A stretch of 64,000 bases of DNA from Occultella kanbiaonis (GTDB taxonomy: Bacteria; Actinomycetota; Actinomycetes; Actinomycetales; Beutenbergiaceae): the NCBI RefSeq assembly GCF_009708215.1, contig NZ_CP046175.1:372001-436000 (forward strand), given 5' to 3'. The notes beneath the pieces are model-generated. The model was not told where the DNA came from. It did not search any database and saw nothing but the letters and a program-made list of their open reading frames with translations. Below, piece by piece: positions 15,954-24,725 of this stretch (position 1 is the stretch's first letter; the number at the start of each line of letters is the position of its first letter). The position numbers were made by a program, and so were the translations under genes.

Positions 15954-17309
15954 ATGTTCGGCGGAATCTTCGGACGTCAGAAGCCGAGCCCAGCGCCGGA
16001 GGTCACCCCCGAGGTCGCCGAGGCACTCGTTCGGGCCGACGAGACCGTGCGACGTGGCACCGACGAGCTCGGTTACGCGACGGCGGAGTTCGGCGAGGTC
16101 GACACGCGCGAGTTCGCAACCGCGCTCACCCAGGCACGCACGCAGCTGCGGGAGGCGTTCCGGCTGAACGGTCTGCTCCTGGACGACGAACCGGAGACGC
16201 CGCAGCAACGTCAGCAGCTCGAGGCCGGGGTACTGGCAACGACCGCGGAGGTGGACCGGCTCGTCCGTGCCCCCGCGTCGGCGTTCGCCACCCGCCGAGC
16301 CGCCCTGCGTGACGCACCGACCGCCATCGCGCGGCTGCGGGCGGAGTCGGTGGACGTCGCGAGCCGGGTCGCGGAGGCGCGCGGGGCGCTCGCGACCCTC
16401 TCGACCCGCTACAGCGAGGAGGCGATCGTCGCTGTCGCGAACAACCCCGATCAGGCGGAGGCGCTGCTGCAGTTCACCGAGCGCAGCCTGGGTCTCGCCG
16501 AACGCCGGCACACGGCCGGCCGCGGCGAGGAGGCGACGAAGGCGATCCGGGTCGCCTCCGACAGCGTCCGGCGCGCCGACGAACTTCTCGACGCCGTCAC
16601 CGACTACGAGGTGGAGGCCGTCCACGCCGAGTCCATCCTGACCGCCGTGCTGGCGGACTCACGCTCCGACATCGCCGAGGCCCGGCAGCTGCTCGCGGCG
16701 TCCCCGGACCCCGAGGTCGACACGGCTGCAGCCGCGTTGGACGCCGCCGTGACGGCCGCCGCGACCGGTGAGGCGTCGCGTGACCCGTTCACCACCCTGA
16801 GTCGGCTCCGCGCCTCCAACGAGTCGCTGGACCGGCTCGTCCAGGAACGCAGGAACCGGCCCGAACGGGAGCGGCGACGTGCCCACCTGGAGGCGGCACA
16901 CGCCGACGCCGACCGTCAGGTCGCGCTCGCGCGCACCCTCATCGCCGACTACCCCGGTTTCATCGGTCCGGACTCCAGGACCCGGCTGGCCCAGGCGGAG
17001 CGACTGCTCGGCGGCCTGTCGCTCGTCGAGGATCCGCAGGCGGCCGTTGCCCAGGCCCGGCAGGCCGCGGACCTCGCCGCGGACGCGGCCGCGCTCGCAC
17101 GACGCGACCTCGAGGCCGCGCGCATGCGCGAGCACGAGCAGCGAACCGGTTGGGGCGAGGACCAGGGGTACGGCTGGGGCGAGGACCGCGGTCGCCGACG
17201 TGGCGGCCGAGGCGGCGGGGCCGAAGGGCTGCTCGGCGGCGTCATCGGCGGCATGGTGCTCGGCGGCCTCCTCGACGGCCTGGACGACTTCGACTTCGAC
17301 TTCGACTAG
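15954..17309 (+). CDS. Coiled-coil protein resembling the C-terminal half of TPM-domain proteins
   Basis: A 451-residue, Ala/Arg/Glu-rich helical protein without signal peptide. Seen: long predicted coiled coils from about residue 15 to 390 (STRYSEEAIVAVANNPDQAE, then ALLQFTERSLGLAERR and ARTLIADYPGFIGPDSRTRL), then a Gly/Arg-rich segment (RGRRRGGRGGG), one short hydrophobic GGVIGGMVLGGLLDGL helix and an acidic DFDFDFD tail. The repeated ALSTRY..A...VADNP pattern is what I know from the helical C-terminal region of actinobacterial TPM-domain membrane proteins, but the TPM domain and its signal are absent. ATG 15954 follows GAGGAG; GTG 15942 is the alternative. Function unknown; possibly membrane-tethered via the C-terminal glycine-rich helix. 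Confidence 0.7.
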   Translation: MFGGIFGRQKPSPAPEVTPEVAEALVRADETVRRGTDELGYATAEFGEVDTREFATALTQARTQLREAFRLNGLLLDDEPETPQQRQQLEAGVLATTAEVDRLVRAPASAFATRRAALRDAPTAIARLRAESVDVASRVAEARGALATLSTRYSEEAIVAVANNPDQAEALLQFTERSLGLAERRHTAGRGEEATKAIRVASDSVRRADELLDAVTDYEVEAVHAESILTAVLADSRSDIAEARQLLAASPDPEVDTAAAALDAAVTAAATGEASRDPFTTLSRLRASNESLDRLVQERRNRPERERRRAHLEAAHADADRQVALARTLIADYPGFIGPDSRTRLAQAERLLGGLSLVEDPQAAVAQARQAADLAADAAALARRDLEAARMREHEQRTGWGEDQGYGWGEDRGRRRGGRGGGAEGLLGGVIGGMVLGGLLDGLDDFDFDFD

Positions 17310-17375
17310 CGCTTCGACGTTCGCCGGCCGCGTAAGCGTTGACCTGAACGGCGGTTGAGGTCGCATGCTCTGGGG

Positions 17376-19271
17376 ATGAGCATGAACTTCAGCCACTGGC
17401 GCGCGCTCGAGTCGGCGATGCGCACGGACCAGCCCAAGCGAACCTTCACCCGTGCGACGCTCAGTCGGATCGGTGGCTTCGCCCGCCCGCACAAGCGCAA
17501 GCTGATCGGCTTCATCGGGCTGTCGGTGGTCGGCGCGGTCCTGACGGTGATGACGCCGGTGCTGGCCGGCCGGGTGGTCGACGCCATCATCGCGGACGGG
17601 CCGGCGGCCACGGTGGTGCTGCTGGCCGTCGCGATCGCCGGGGTGGCGCTGGTGAGTGCGGGGGTCGGGTTGGTCTCCCGGTGGCTGTCGTCGACGATCG
17701 GCGAAGGGCTGATCCTCGACCTGCGCCGGGCCGTGTACTCGCACGTGCAGCGGATGCCGATCGCCTTCTTCACCCGCACCCGCACCGGGGCGCTGGTGAG
17801 CCGGCTCAACAATGACGTGATCGGTGCCCAACGGGCGTTCACGTTCACCCTCTCCGGCGTCGTCACGAATGTGATCGCGCTGATCCTCACGCTCGCCGTG
17901 ATGCTGCGGCTGTCGTGGCAGATCACCATGCTCGCGCTGGTGCTGCTCCCCATCTTCCTGATCCCGGCCCGGCGGATGGGTGGGCGGCTGGCGCAGCTGG
18001 AGAAGGAACGGGCGAACCTGAACTCCTCGATGACCACGCAGATGACCGAGCGGTTCTCCGCCCCCGGGGCCACCCTGGTGAAGCTGTTCGGCCGGCCCGA
18101 GGCGGAGGAGGCCGAGTTCGGCGACCGGGCCGGCCGGGTCGCCACGATCGGGGTCCGCACGGCGATGGGACAGGGCGTGTTCATGCTCGCGCTGACCCTC
18201 GTCTCCGCGCTCGCGCTCGCCCTTGTCTACGGGCTCGGCGGCTGGATGGCCGTGGCCGGATCCCTCGAGGCCGGCACCGTGGTCACGCTCGCCCTGCTGC
18301 TCGGGCAGCTGTACGGGCCGCTGACCGCGCTGGCGAGTGCCCGGGTCGATGCCATGACAGCCCTGGTCAGCTTCGAGCGAGTCTTCGAGGTGCTCGATCT
18401 GCCGCCGCTGATCGAGGAGCCCGCCGCGCCCGCGCCGCTGCCGGCGGGGCCCCTGGCCGTCGAGTTCGACGACGTGCGGTTCGCCTACCCGAGCCCGGAC
18501 AAGGTGTCCCTTGCTTCCCTGGAGGAGGTCGCCACCCTGGACCGCCGCGGCGGCGTCGAGGTGCTCCACGGGATCTCGTTCCGGGCCGAGCCCGGGCAGG
18601 TGGTGGCGCTCGTCGGGTCCTCGGGCAGCGGGAAGTCGACGATCGCCTCGCTGTTGCCGCGGCTCTACGACGTCGACTCCGGCGCGGTCCGGCTCGGCGG
18701 CGCGGACGTGCGCGACCTCGCGTTCGCGGACCTGCGCGGCGCGCTCGGGATGGTCACCCAGGACGGGCACCTGTTCCACGCCTCGGTCGCGGAGAACCTG
18801 CGCTACGCGGCGCCGGGGGCCACCGATGCCGACCTGTGGCAGGCGCTCGAGCGGGCCCGGCTGGCGGACCTGGTGACCAGTCTTCCGGACGGGCTCGAGA
18901 CGGTGATCGGCGAACGCGGCTACCGCTTCTCCGGCGGCGAGCGGCAGCGGCTGACGATCGCCCGGCTGTTGCTGGCCAGGCCACGGGTGGTGATCCTGGA
19001 CGAGGCGACCTCGAGCCTGGACGCCACCTCCGAGGCCGACGTCAGTGCCGCCCTCGGGGCCGCACTGGAGGGTCGGACCGCGCTCGTGATCGCCCACCGG
19101 CTCTCGACAGTCGTCGGCGCCGACCAGATCCTCGTGGTCGAGTCCGGCCGGATCGTCGAGCGTGGCACGCACGCCGAACTGCTGGCCGACGGCGGCCGGT
19201 ACGCACAGCTGTACCGCACCCAGTTCGCGGGTGGCCGGGAGGGTGACGGCGCGGTACCGGTCCGGTCCTGA
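17376..19271 (+). CDS. ABC exporter, fused membrane and ATPase domains (MDR/MsbA type)
   Basis: A 631-residue half-transporter expected to work as a homodimer. Seen: six membrane helices about 45-325 including the VQRMPIAFFTRTRTGALVSR coupling region; ATPase domain about 365-631 with Walker A GSSGSGKST (near 412), Q-loop VTQDGHLF, signature FSGGERQR (Phe replaces the usual Leu), Walker B VVILDEA with catalytic Glu, D-loop SSLD and switch His in IAHRLST. A ~25-residue insertion lies between the first NBD strand and the strand leading to Walker A. Substrate unknown; lipids or drugs are typical. ATG 17376 is preferred over TTG 17355. TTGACC at 17339 in the upstream gap could be a -35 element. 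Confidence 0.95.
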   Translation: MSMNFSHWRALESAMRTDQPKRTFTRATLSRIGGFARPHKRKLIGFIGLSVVGAVLTVMTPVLAGRVVDAIIADGPAATVVLLAVAIAGVALVSAGVGLVSRWLSSTIGEGLILDLRRAVYSHVQRMPIAFFTRTRTGALVSRLNNDVIGAQRAFTFTLSGVVTNVIALILTLAVMLRLSWQITMLALVLLPIFLIPARRMGGRLAQLEKERANLNSSMTTQMTERFSAPGATLVKLFGRPEAEEAEFGDRAGRVATIGVRTAMGQGVFMLALTLVSALALALVYGLGGWMAVAGSLEAGTVVTLALLLGQLYGPLTALASARVDAMTALVSFERVFEVLDLPPLIEEPAAPAPLPAGPLAVEFDDVRFAYPSPDKVSLASLEEVATLDRRGGVEVLHGISFRAEPGQVVALVGSSGSGKSTIASLLPRLYDVDSGAVRLGGADVRDLAFADLRGALGMVTQDGHLFHASVAENLRYAAPGATDADLWQALERARLADLVTSLPDGLETVIGERGYRFSGGERQRLTIARLLLARPRVVILDEATSSLDATSEADVSAALGAALEGRTALVIAHRLSTVVGADQILVVESGRIVERGTHAELLADGGRYAQLYRTQFAGGREGDGAVPVRS

Positions 19272-19343
19272 CCGCGGTTCCGGCACGCGGAAGATCGACG
19301 CGTGCGTTCTGCGGGTGGCGTGTACGGTCAGTGGTGGCAGGAG

Positions 19344-19392
19344 GGGGCATCCCCATTCCGCCGGCCGTCAGGCCGGCGACACTTCCCGGAGG
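19344..19392 (+). promoter_or_regulatory. Structured leader of the rhamnosidase gene: two hairpins and ribosome site
   Basis: After a possible -10 element TACGGT (19323-19328) come two small stems: GGGG-CAT-CCCC (19344-19354) and an 8-bp perfect stem CGCCGGCC / GGCCGGCG with a GTCA loop (19359-19378). The ribosome site GGAGG follows at about 19388-19392, 12 bases before the GTG. A regulatory leader is possible; I do not recognise a known riboswitch class. Confidence 0.4.
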
Positions 19393-19404
19393 TTTCTCAT
19401 CACC

Positions 19405-21954
19405 GTGCCCGGCTCCGATCAGTCAGCGCCCCTGGACCTGCGCCTCGAGCGAACCGAGCAGGCCGGGTGCCTGGGCACCCCGACACCCCGGGTGGGGTGG
19501 CGCCACGCGGCCGGCACCGGGCCGCAGGACGGCTACGAGTTGGAGCTCGTGCGGGGCTCGGCTGCCCCGGTGACGGTCGAGGTGACCGGCGCCGGTGGTG
19601 CCGAGCAGGTCGCGGTCGCGTGGCCGCACGAGCCGCTCGCTGCCGGTGAGGTCGGCTCGGTGCGCGTGCGTACCAGCCATGGCGACGGCGGCTGGTCGCC
19701 CTGGAGCGCGCCGCTCGCCTTCCACGTCGCGCCCCTGGCGCCCGAGGACTGGGTGGCCCGGTTCATCTCTCCGCGGCACCTGGCCGGACTCGACGACCCG
19801 GCCCCGGTCCTGACCGGCACCGTGACCGTGGGGCCGGGGCTCGTCGGAGCGCGGCTGCTGCTCTCGGCGCTCGGTGTGGTCCGAGCCCGGATCAACGGCG
19901 TCCGGGTGGGCGCCGACGAGCTCACGCCCGGCTGGACGAGCTACCACAAGCGGCTGCGCTTCCACGGCTATGACGTCACCGACCTCCTGCGTGAGGGCAG
20001 CAACGACGTCGATGCGCTCCTCGGTAACGGGTGGTACCGCGGTGCGCTCACCTGGGACCTGCGCCGCGACCTGTACGGGGACCGGCTGGCCCTGCTCGCC
20101 CAGGTCGAGTTGCGCTACGCCGACGGCCGCGTCGAGACCGTCGGCACCGACTCCAGCTGGCGGGCGCACTCCTCGCACGTGCTCTCCGACGACCTGTACG
20201 ACGGCCAGCACACGGACCTGCGCCTGCGCGGCACGCTCGGTGCGGCGGACGAGGTCGACGAGCTCGACGTGGACCCGCGGATCCTGGTTGCGCCCGAGGG
20301 CCCGCCGGTGCGGATCACCCAGGTGGTGCCGGCCGTCGAGATCGTCCACAGCCCGACCGGCAAACAGATCGTCGACTTCGGCCAGAACCTCGTCGGCTGG
20401 GTGAACCTGACCGTGCGCGGCCACGCCGCCGGGGACCGCATCACCGTCCGGCACGCCGAGGTCCTCGAGCACGGAGAACTCGGCACCCGGCCGCTGCGCA
20501 AGGCGAAGGCGACGGACACCTACGACCTCGCCGGCCCGGAGGAGACCGAGCTCGCACCGCAGCTGACCTTCCACGGCTTCCGCTATGCCGAGGTCACGGG
20601 CGTCGACGAGCTCCGGCTCGAGGACGTCAGCGCCGCCGTCGTCGGCTCGCAGCTGACCCGCACCGGGTGGTTCACCTGCTCCGAACCGATGCTCGAGCAG
20701 CTCCACGAGAACGTGGTGTGGGGCACTCGTGGCAACTTCCTGGACGTCCCCACCGACTGCCCGCAGCGTGACGAGCGGCTCGGCTGGACCGGGGACATCC
20801 AGGTGTTCGCGCGTACCGCGGCGTTCCTGTTCGACGTGGACGGATTCCTGTCCTCCTGGCTCCGGGACCTCGCCGCGGACCAACGGCCCGACGGTGGGGT
20901 GCCGGTCGTCGTCCCGGACGTGCTCCGCGATGAGAACGTGATCGCCACCGCCTGGGGGGACGCGGCGACGATGGTGCCGTGGGTGCTGTACCGGCGGTAC
21001 GGGGACTTGGATCTGCTCCGGCGGCAGCTGCCCTCGATGCGAGCCTGGGTCGACCGGCTCTGGGCCGAGGTCGACGACTCCGCGCTCTGGCGCACCGGGT
21101 TCCAGTACGGCGACTGGCTCGATCCCACGGCCCCGCCGGAGGATGCCGCGGCCGCCCGGGCCGACCCGCATGTGATCCAGCAGGCGTACCTGGTGCGCTC
21201 CACCGAGATGGTCGCGTGGGCGGCCCGGGCGCTCGGCCAGCGCGCCCTGACCGAGGAGTACGAGGACCTGGCGGACACGGCCCGGGCGGCGTTCCAGAAC
21301 GCATACGTGGCACCGGACGGCCGGGTCACCTCGGACTGCCAGACCGTGTACGCGCTGGCCCTGTGCTGGGCGCTCCTCGGCAGCGGCGAGCAGGTCGAGG
21401 GGGCCGGGGAGCGGCTCGCGACCCTGGTTCGGGAGGCGGACGCCACGGTCGCGACCGGGTTCGTCGGAACACCGCTGATCCTGGACGCGCTGGTGATCGC
21501 CGGGCACACCGAACTGGCCTACGCGATGCTCCTGCAGACGCAGAACCCGTCTTGGCTCTACCCGGTGACGATGGGGGCCACCACGATCTGGGAGCGCTGG
21601 GACTCGATGCTGCCGGACGGCTCGATCAATCCGGGCGAGATGACGTCGTTCAACCACTACGCGCTCGGCGCCGTCGCCAACTTCCTGCACCGCCGGGTGG
21701 CCGGCCTCGTCGCGATCGCTCCCGGCTACCGGGAGGTCGAGGTCGACCCGCTCACCGAGGGACCGCTGACCCACGCCGGTGCGCGGCACCTCAGTCCGTA
21801 CGGCGAGATCGCCGTCTCATGGGAGAAGCGGCCCGACGGCGTGGTGCGGCTTGACGTGAGCGTCCCGCCCGGCGTGGTGGCGCGGGTGTATCCACCCGGG
21901 GTGAAGCGAGGGTCGGTCAAGGTGGGTGCGGGGGAGCATACGTTCAGCGGGTGA
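19405..21954 (+). CDS. GH78 alpha-L-rhamnosidase
   Basis: An 849-residue glycosidase that releases terminal L-rhamnose from plant glycans and glycosides. Seen: N-terminal Fn3-like domain about 10-110 (DGYELELVRGSA), Bac_rhamnosid_N about 135-310 (GVVRARINGVRVGADELTPG, GNGWYRGALTWDLR), Bac_rhamnosid beta domain about 310-415 (VDFGQNLVGWVNLTVRG), the (alpha/alpha)6 catalytic barrel about 420-765 and a C-terminal beta domain (RHLSPYGEIAVSWEKRPDG). Key residues: the DCPQRDERLGWTGD motif with likely general acid Glu457, and IWERWDS with likely base Glu730. No signal peptide, so it acts on imported rhamnosides. GTG 19405 is chosen from the GGAGG site and domain start. It fits the plant-polysaccharide theme of the left half of the window. 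Confidence 0.95.
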   Translation: MPGSDQSAPLDLRLERTEQAGCLGTPTPRVGWRHAAGTGPQDGYELELVRGSAAPVTVEVTGAGGAEQVAVAWPHEPLAAGEVGSVRVRTSHGDGGWSPWSAPLAFHVAPLAPEDWVARFISPRHLAGLDDPAPVLTGTVTVGPGLVGARLLLSALGVVRARINGVRVGADELTPGWTSYHKRLRFHGYDVTDLLREGSNDVDALLGNGWYRGALTWDLRRDLYGDRLALLAQVELRYADGRVETVGTDSSWRAHSSHVLSDDLYDGQHTDLRLRGTLGAADEVDELDVDPRILVAPEGPPVRITQVVPAVEIVHSPTGKQIVDFGQNLVGWVNLTVRGHAAGDRITVRHAEVLEHGELGTRPLRKAKATDTYDLAGPEETELAPQLTFHGFRYAEVTGVDELRLEDVSAAVVGSQLTRTGWFTCSEPMLEQLHENVVWGTRGNFLDVPTDCPQRDERLGWTGDIQVFARTAAFLFDVDGFLSSWLRDLAADQRPDGGVPVVVPDVLRDENVIATAWGDAATMVPWVLYRRYGDLDLLRRQLPSMRAWVDRLWAEVDDSALWRTGFQYGDWLDPTAPPEDAAAARADPHVIQQAYLVRSTEMVAWAARALGQRALTEEYEDLADTARAAFQNAYVAPDGRVTSDCQTVYALALCWALLGSGEQVEGAGERLATLVREADATVATGFVGTPLILDALVIAGHTELAYAMLLQTQNPSWLYPVTMGATTIWERWDSMLPDGSINPGEMTSFNHYALGAVANFLHRRVAGLVAIAPGYREVEVDPLTEGPLTHAGARHLSPYGEIAVSWEKRPDGVVRLDVSVPPGVVARVYPPGVKRGSVKVGAGEHTFSG

Positions 21955-22000
21955 TCTGGCCCGGGTGCGTTGGCCCGGGCGGTGACCGAGGGAGGAAGCC

Positions 22001-22378
22001 GTGGCCACGCTGCGGGAGATCGTCATCGACTGCCGGGACGCGCCGGCGCTGGCTCGGTTCTGGGCCGCGGCCCTGGACGGCTACGAGGTGCGCGCGTATG
22101 ACGACGCCGAGGTGGCCCGGCTCGCGGGTCTCGGGCTCACCCCCGAGACCGACCCGACCGTGGCGGTCGACGGACCGGGTCCCACGCTGTTCCTCCAACA
22201 GGTCCCGGAGGCCAAGACGGCCAAGAACCGGGTGCACGTCGATCTGTCCGCGAGCGACCGGAGCGCCGAGGTGGCCCGGCTCGTCGACCTGGGCGCGCGC
22301 GTGGTGGCGCAACAGGACGGCTGGACGGTGCTGGGGGATCCGGAGGGGAACGAGTTCTGCGTGGCCGACGAGCACTGA
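22001..22378 (+). CDS. VOC-family (glyoxalase-like) protein
   Basis: A 125-residue protein with two beta-alpha-beta-beta-beta modules of the vicinal-oxygen-chelate fold (Glyoxalase_6 type). Seen: ALARFWAAALDGYEV in the first module, FLQQVPEAKTAKNRVHVDL in the middle and LGDPEGNEFCVADEH at the end, the last Glu-Phe-Cys segment being the usual metal-side edge. Such proteins bind small molecules or confer resistance to antibiotics or carbonyl compounds; the substrate cannot be predicted. GTG 22001 follows GAGGAAGCC. It stands alone, 46 bp after the rhamnosidase and convergent with the zinc-finger gene. Confidence 0.88.
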   Translation: MATLREIVIDCRDAPALARFWAAALDGYEVRAYDDAEVARLAGLGLTPETDPTVAVDGPGPTLFLQQVPEAKTAKNRVHVDLSASDRSAEVARLVDLGARVVAQQDGWTVLGDPEGNEFCVADEH

Positions 22379-22475
22379 CCCGGCGCCGCGGGCCCGATCG
22401 CTGCGCCGACCGCGCCCGGGTACGGCGCCGGTCAGCGGTTGCACGGGTCCATCGGACCGCGCGCTTCGGCGCAGG

Positions 22476-22826
22476 TCAGCGGTGGATGTGATCGCGCCAG
22501 TCCGCGGGGACGCGGCCGGCCGGCCCGGGCGTCGGCTGGTCCACCGGGTGCGAGCTCGGTGGGGCCAGTTCCGGACCTGTGACCGTGGACTCGGTGCGGT
22601 AGTTCCAGTACCAGTCCTCGCCCGGCTCGAACGAGCGCATCAGCTCGTGCCCGGTCTCGCGGAAGTGGGCGGTGGCGTGCTGGCCGGGTGAGCTGTCGCA
22701 GCAGCCGACGTGGCCGCAGGCGGCGCACCGGCGCAGGTGCACCCACCAGCCGCCGAGGCCCTCACACTCCTGACAGCCCGTCCCGCTCGGTGCGGCCGTG
22801 GTGTCGACGGGGGTGGCCTCGCTCAT
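22476..22826 (-). CDS. UBP-type zinc-finger protein
   Basis: A 116-residue protein formed almost entirely of a ubiquitin-hydrolase-type zinc finger (zf-UBP). Seen: Cys18-x2-Cys21, Cys34-x2-Cys37, Cys42 and the His50/His54/His60 set in QHATAHFRETGHELMRSFEP, then an aromatic DWYWNYRTE strand. In bacteria, stand-alone zf-UBP proteins are common in actinobacteria but their role is unknown; ubiquitin is absent, so the fold presumably binds another C-terminus or peptide. The C-terminal 40 residues are Pro-rich and unstructured. ATG 22826 lies 29 bp after the stop of the upstream gene on the same strand, so the two may form an operon. Confidence 0.9.
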   Translation of the reverse strand: MSEATPVDTTAAPSGTGCQECEGLGGWWVHLRRCAACGHVGCCDSSPGQHATAHFRETGHELMRSFEPGEDWYWNYRTESTVTGPELAPPSSHPVDQPTPGPAGRVPADWRDHIHR

Positions 22827-22854
22827 CGTGGTGCCTCTCGCTGGTCAGGATGGG

Positions 22855-23328
22855 TCAGCCGGTCGTGACCCGATCGCGGACCACGTCGATCCAGCCTGAG
22901 TGCACCTTGGCTCGGCCGAGGTAGCCATGCAGCGGCTCGCCGGCGGCCCGTACGGCGACGCCGAGCAGCAGGAGCGCCTGCCCACCGCGGGTCACCTCCA
23001 TGAGGGTGCGCAGGTCCGCCGGCCAGGTCAGCACCGGGCCACGCTTGGTGTGCGTCAGGGCGAGCGCCTCGGCGTCCGGCTCCGCGGGCACCGGTTCGAT
23101 ACGGAACCGGGGCTTGACCGTGCGTGCGAACACCGGCGGGTCCTCGGCGTCGAACCGGTCCGCCTCGCGGAGCCCGAGCGCCTCGGCCAGGTCGGCGATG
23201 ACGCCCGGGTCGTCGGTCGGGGTCAGCACGAGGTACGGCAACCGGCCGGTGATCGTCGACACGGAGCCGGTGGCGAGGTCGACGGAGGTGTGCGCGACTC
23301 TCCGCAGGACGTGCTTCGTGGCGCCCAT
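22855..23328 (-). CDS. Hypothetical protein
   Basis: A 157-residue soluble protein that I do not recognise. Seen: mixed alpha/beta composition, no signal peptide or membrane helix, an N-terminal basic stretch (KHVLRRVAHTS), a central acidic region (DPGVIADLAEALGLREADRF) and a C-terminal GEPLHGYLGRAKVHSGWIDV segment. AAGGGG about 10 bases before ATG 23328 is a reasonable ribosome site. It precedes the zinc-finger gene by 28 bp on the same strand, and the ECF sigma gene ends 53 bp upstream, so it might be the downstream part of a sigma-factor transcription unit. Confidence 0.6.
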   Translation of the reverse strand: MGATKHVLRRVAHTSVDLATGSVSTITGRLPYLVLTPTDDPGVIADLAEALGLREADRFDAEDPPVFARTVKPRFRIEPVPAEPDAEALALTHTKRGPVLTWPADLRTLMEVTRGGQALLLLGVAVRAAGEPLHGYLGRAKVHSGWIDVVRDRVTTG

Positions 23329-23381
23329 GCGCGACCGGGCCCCTTCCGAACCGACGGCGGCAGCGATGACTACTGCACAAC

Positions 23382-24002
23382 CTACCCGGCGGGCGCCGTT
23401 TTGTGACCCCCTCTGACGGCGTGGATCGTCGGGGTGCTGGTCGGGGTGGCGGCCGGTCGGAGATCCCTGGTGTGGCTTCCGTCGGAGTCCTCTCGCGCGA
23501 TGGCACCATCGTCCGGAGCGAGCGAACGCCGGAGGGTCTCCCGCGCCCGCCGGTACCGGCTCGTCGCCGTGGACGGGGGGATGTCGAGGACGCGGGCTGC
23601 CTCGGCGACGGTGAAGCCGTCCCAGTGCACCGTTCGGATCAGCTCCGCGAGGTCGGGCTCCAGGCGGTCGATCGCGTCACGGACCTCGATGCCGGCGTCG
23701 GCGGACTCCCCGTCGGTCTCACTCGTGTACCGACGCAGGTGCAGGCTCAGGTTCGACCTCCGCCGGCTGCTGCGACGAGCGTTCAGGACAGTGTTGCGGG
23801 CGATGCCGAAGAGCCACAGCCTGGCATCGTGACCGTGGTCCGGGAGGTCCTCGGCGCGCCGCCAGGCCGTCAGGAGGACGTCGCTCAGCGCATCGGGCGC
23901 CTCGTCCGAACCGAGCCGGTACTCGAGGTAGCGCAGCAGATCCCGGGACGACGTGGTCAGGACGTCCTGGAGTACCGACTCCGCCCGCTTGTTCGCGTTC
24001 AC
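23382..24002 (-). CDS. ECF-type RNA polymerase sigma factor
   Basis: About 206 residues. Seen: sigma region 2 (LLRYLEYRLGSDEAPDALSD, ARLWLFGIARNTVLNARRSS) and region 4 helix-turn-helix (VHWDGFTVAEAARVLDIPPS, TATSRYRRARETLRRSL), so it directs RNA polymerase to a small regulon. About 40 Asp/Thr/Pro-rich residues follow region 4. GTG 24002 is chosen because it overlaps the stop of the upstream membrane-protein gene by GTGA; GTG 24020 is possible. The partner gene precedes the sigma gene rather than following it, which is the less usual order for sigma/anti-sigma pairs. Confidence 0.88.
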   Translation of the reverse strand: MNANKRAESVLQDVLTTSSRDLLRYLEYRLGSDEAPDALSDVLLTAWRRAEDLPDHGHDARLWLFGIARNTVLNARRSSRRRSNLSLHLRRYTSETDGESADAGIEVRDAIDRLEPDLAELIRTVHWDGFTVAEAARVLDIPPSTATSRYRRARETLRRSLAPDDGAIAREDSDGSHTRDLRPAATPTSTPTIHAVRGGHKTAPAG

Positions 24003-24646
24003 CAGTCCGCACCCGGGCACGAGGCCTGACCGGAGTAGTTCAGGTCGGTGTCCTCGACGTCGAAGCCCTGGCTCTCGAGCTCGTCGTTGACGAGTTCGGA
24101 GACGGCGCGTCCCAGCGCGAGCGCGTACTCCATGTCGGCCGACATGGGCTCCCAGTCCGGGTGGTCGGGCGGGAGCTCCACGCCGTCGGCGCCGAAGAAC
24201 CCGCTCTCCTCCGTGCGCATCTGGGTGATCATGGCGTCGACGTCCACCAGCGCCAGGACGTCGTTGTTCCGGAAGAACTCGCGAGTCGCCTCCGCGATCT
24301 CCGAGTCGCCCGAGGCGACGTCGCCGATGCGCTCATCACAGACGGCCCCGCTCGGGAGCGTGTAGGTGAGTGCCAGATCGGGGTCCTCTGCCCACGGCAG
24401 CCAGTCGGCCTCCGTGACGGTCGCAGCGGCCGTACCGGCTCCGGCGAGACCGAGCACGACGGCGGCGCTCACCGCGGCGAGGCGCCGTCGCCTCCCGCGC
24501 GTGGATGGCGGCCTGGCGGCCTCGCGGCGGTCGGCGATGAGCGCCACCAGCTCGGCGTCGGTCATGTCCGTGGCTCGGGGAGTGGGTGGCGCCGACGCGC
24601 TCAACTGCGCGTCCAGCTGGTCGTCGAGGTGGCGCGAGGGGGTCAT
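23999..24646 (-). CDS. Single-pass membrane protein coupled to ECF sigma gene (possible anti-sigma or regulon sensor)
   Basis: A 215-residue protein. Seen: a cytoplasmic N-terminus of about 50 residues with a short helix (MTDAELVALIADRREAARPP), a basic RGRRRR stop, one membrane helix about 53-75 (LAAVSAAVVLGLAGAGTAAA) and an acidic outer domain with only two Cys (AVCDER and QASCPGADW), which might form a disulfide. The N-terminal helix is too short for, and lacks the HxxxCxxC zinc motif of, a classic ZAS anti-sigma. Its stop overlaps the sigma start, so the two are translated together. A sigma-binding or stress-sensing role is inference from location only. Confidence 0.65.
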   Translation of the reverse strand: MTPSRHLDDQLDAQLSASAPPTPRATDMTDAELVALIADRREAARPPSTRGRRRRLAAVSAAVVLGLAGAGTAAATVTEADWLPWAEDPDLALTYTLPSGAVCDERIGDVASGDSEIAEATREFFRNNDVLALVDVDAMITQMRTEESGFFGADGVELPPDHPDWEPMSADMEYALALGRAVSELVNDELESQGFDVEDTDLNYSGQASCPGADW

Positions 24647-24725
24647 GTCGGCTCCGATCGTAGGGGGCGCTCACCCCCTACATGTCCGGCGCCCCGACCG
24701 GATGCCGACGGGATCGGTGCCGCCT

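Noticed and set aside
16659-19286. 875-codon minus-strand frame opposite the coiled-coil and ABC exporter genes
   Set aside because: It spans two unrelated plus-strand genes and lacks any recognisable motif; the ABC motifs on the plus strand are decisive.
19272-19404. Leader of the rhamnosidase considered as a known riboswitch
   Set aside because: The two small stems do not match any class I know; no pseudoknot or conserved core could be shown.
22380-22431. CCGGCGCC and GGCGCCGG pair considered as a terminator between convergent genes
   Set aside because: Each arm is itself self-complementary and they are 36 bases apart, so a stable hairpin is not well supported.
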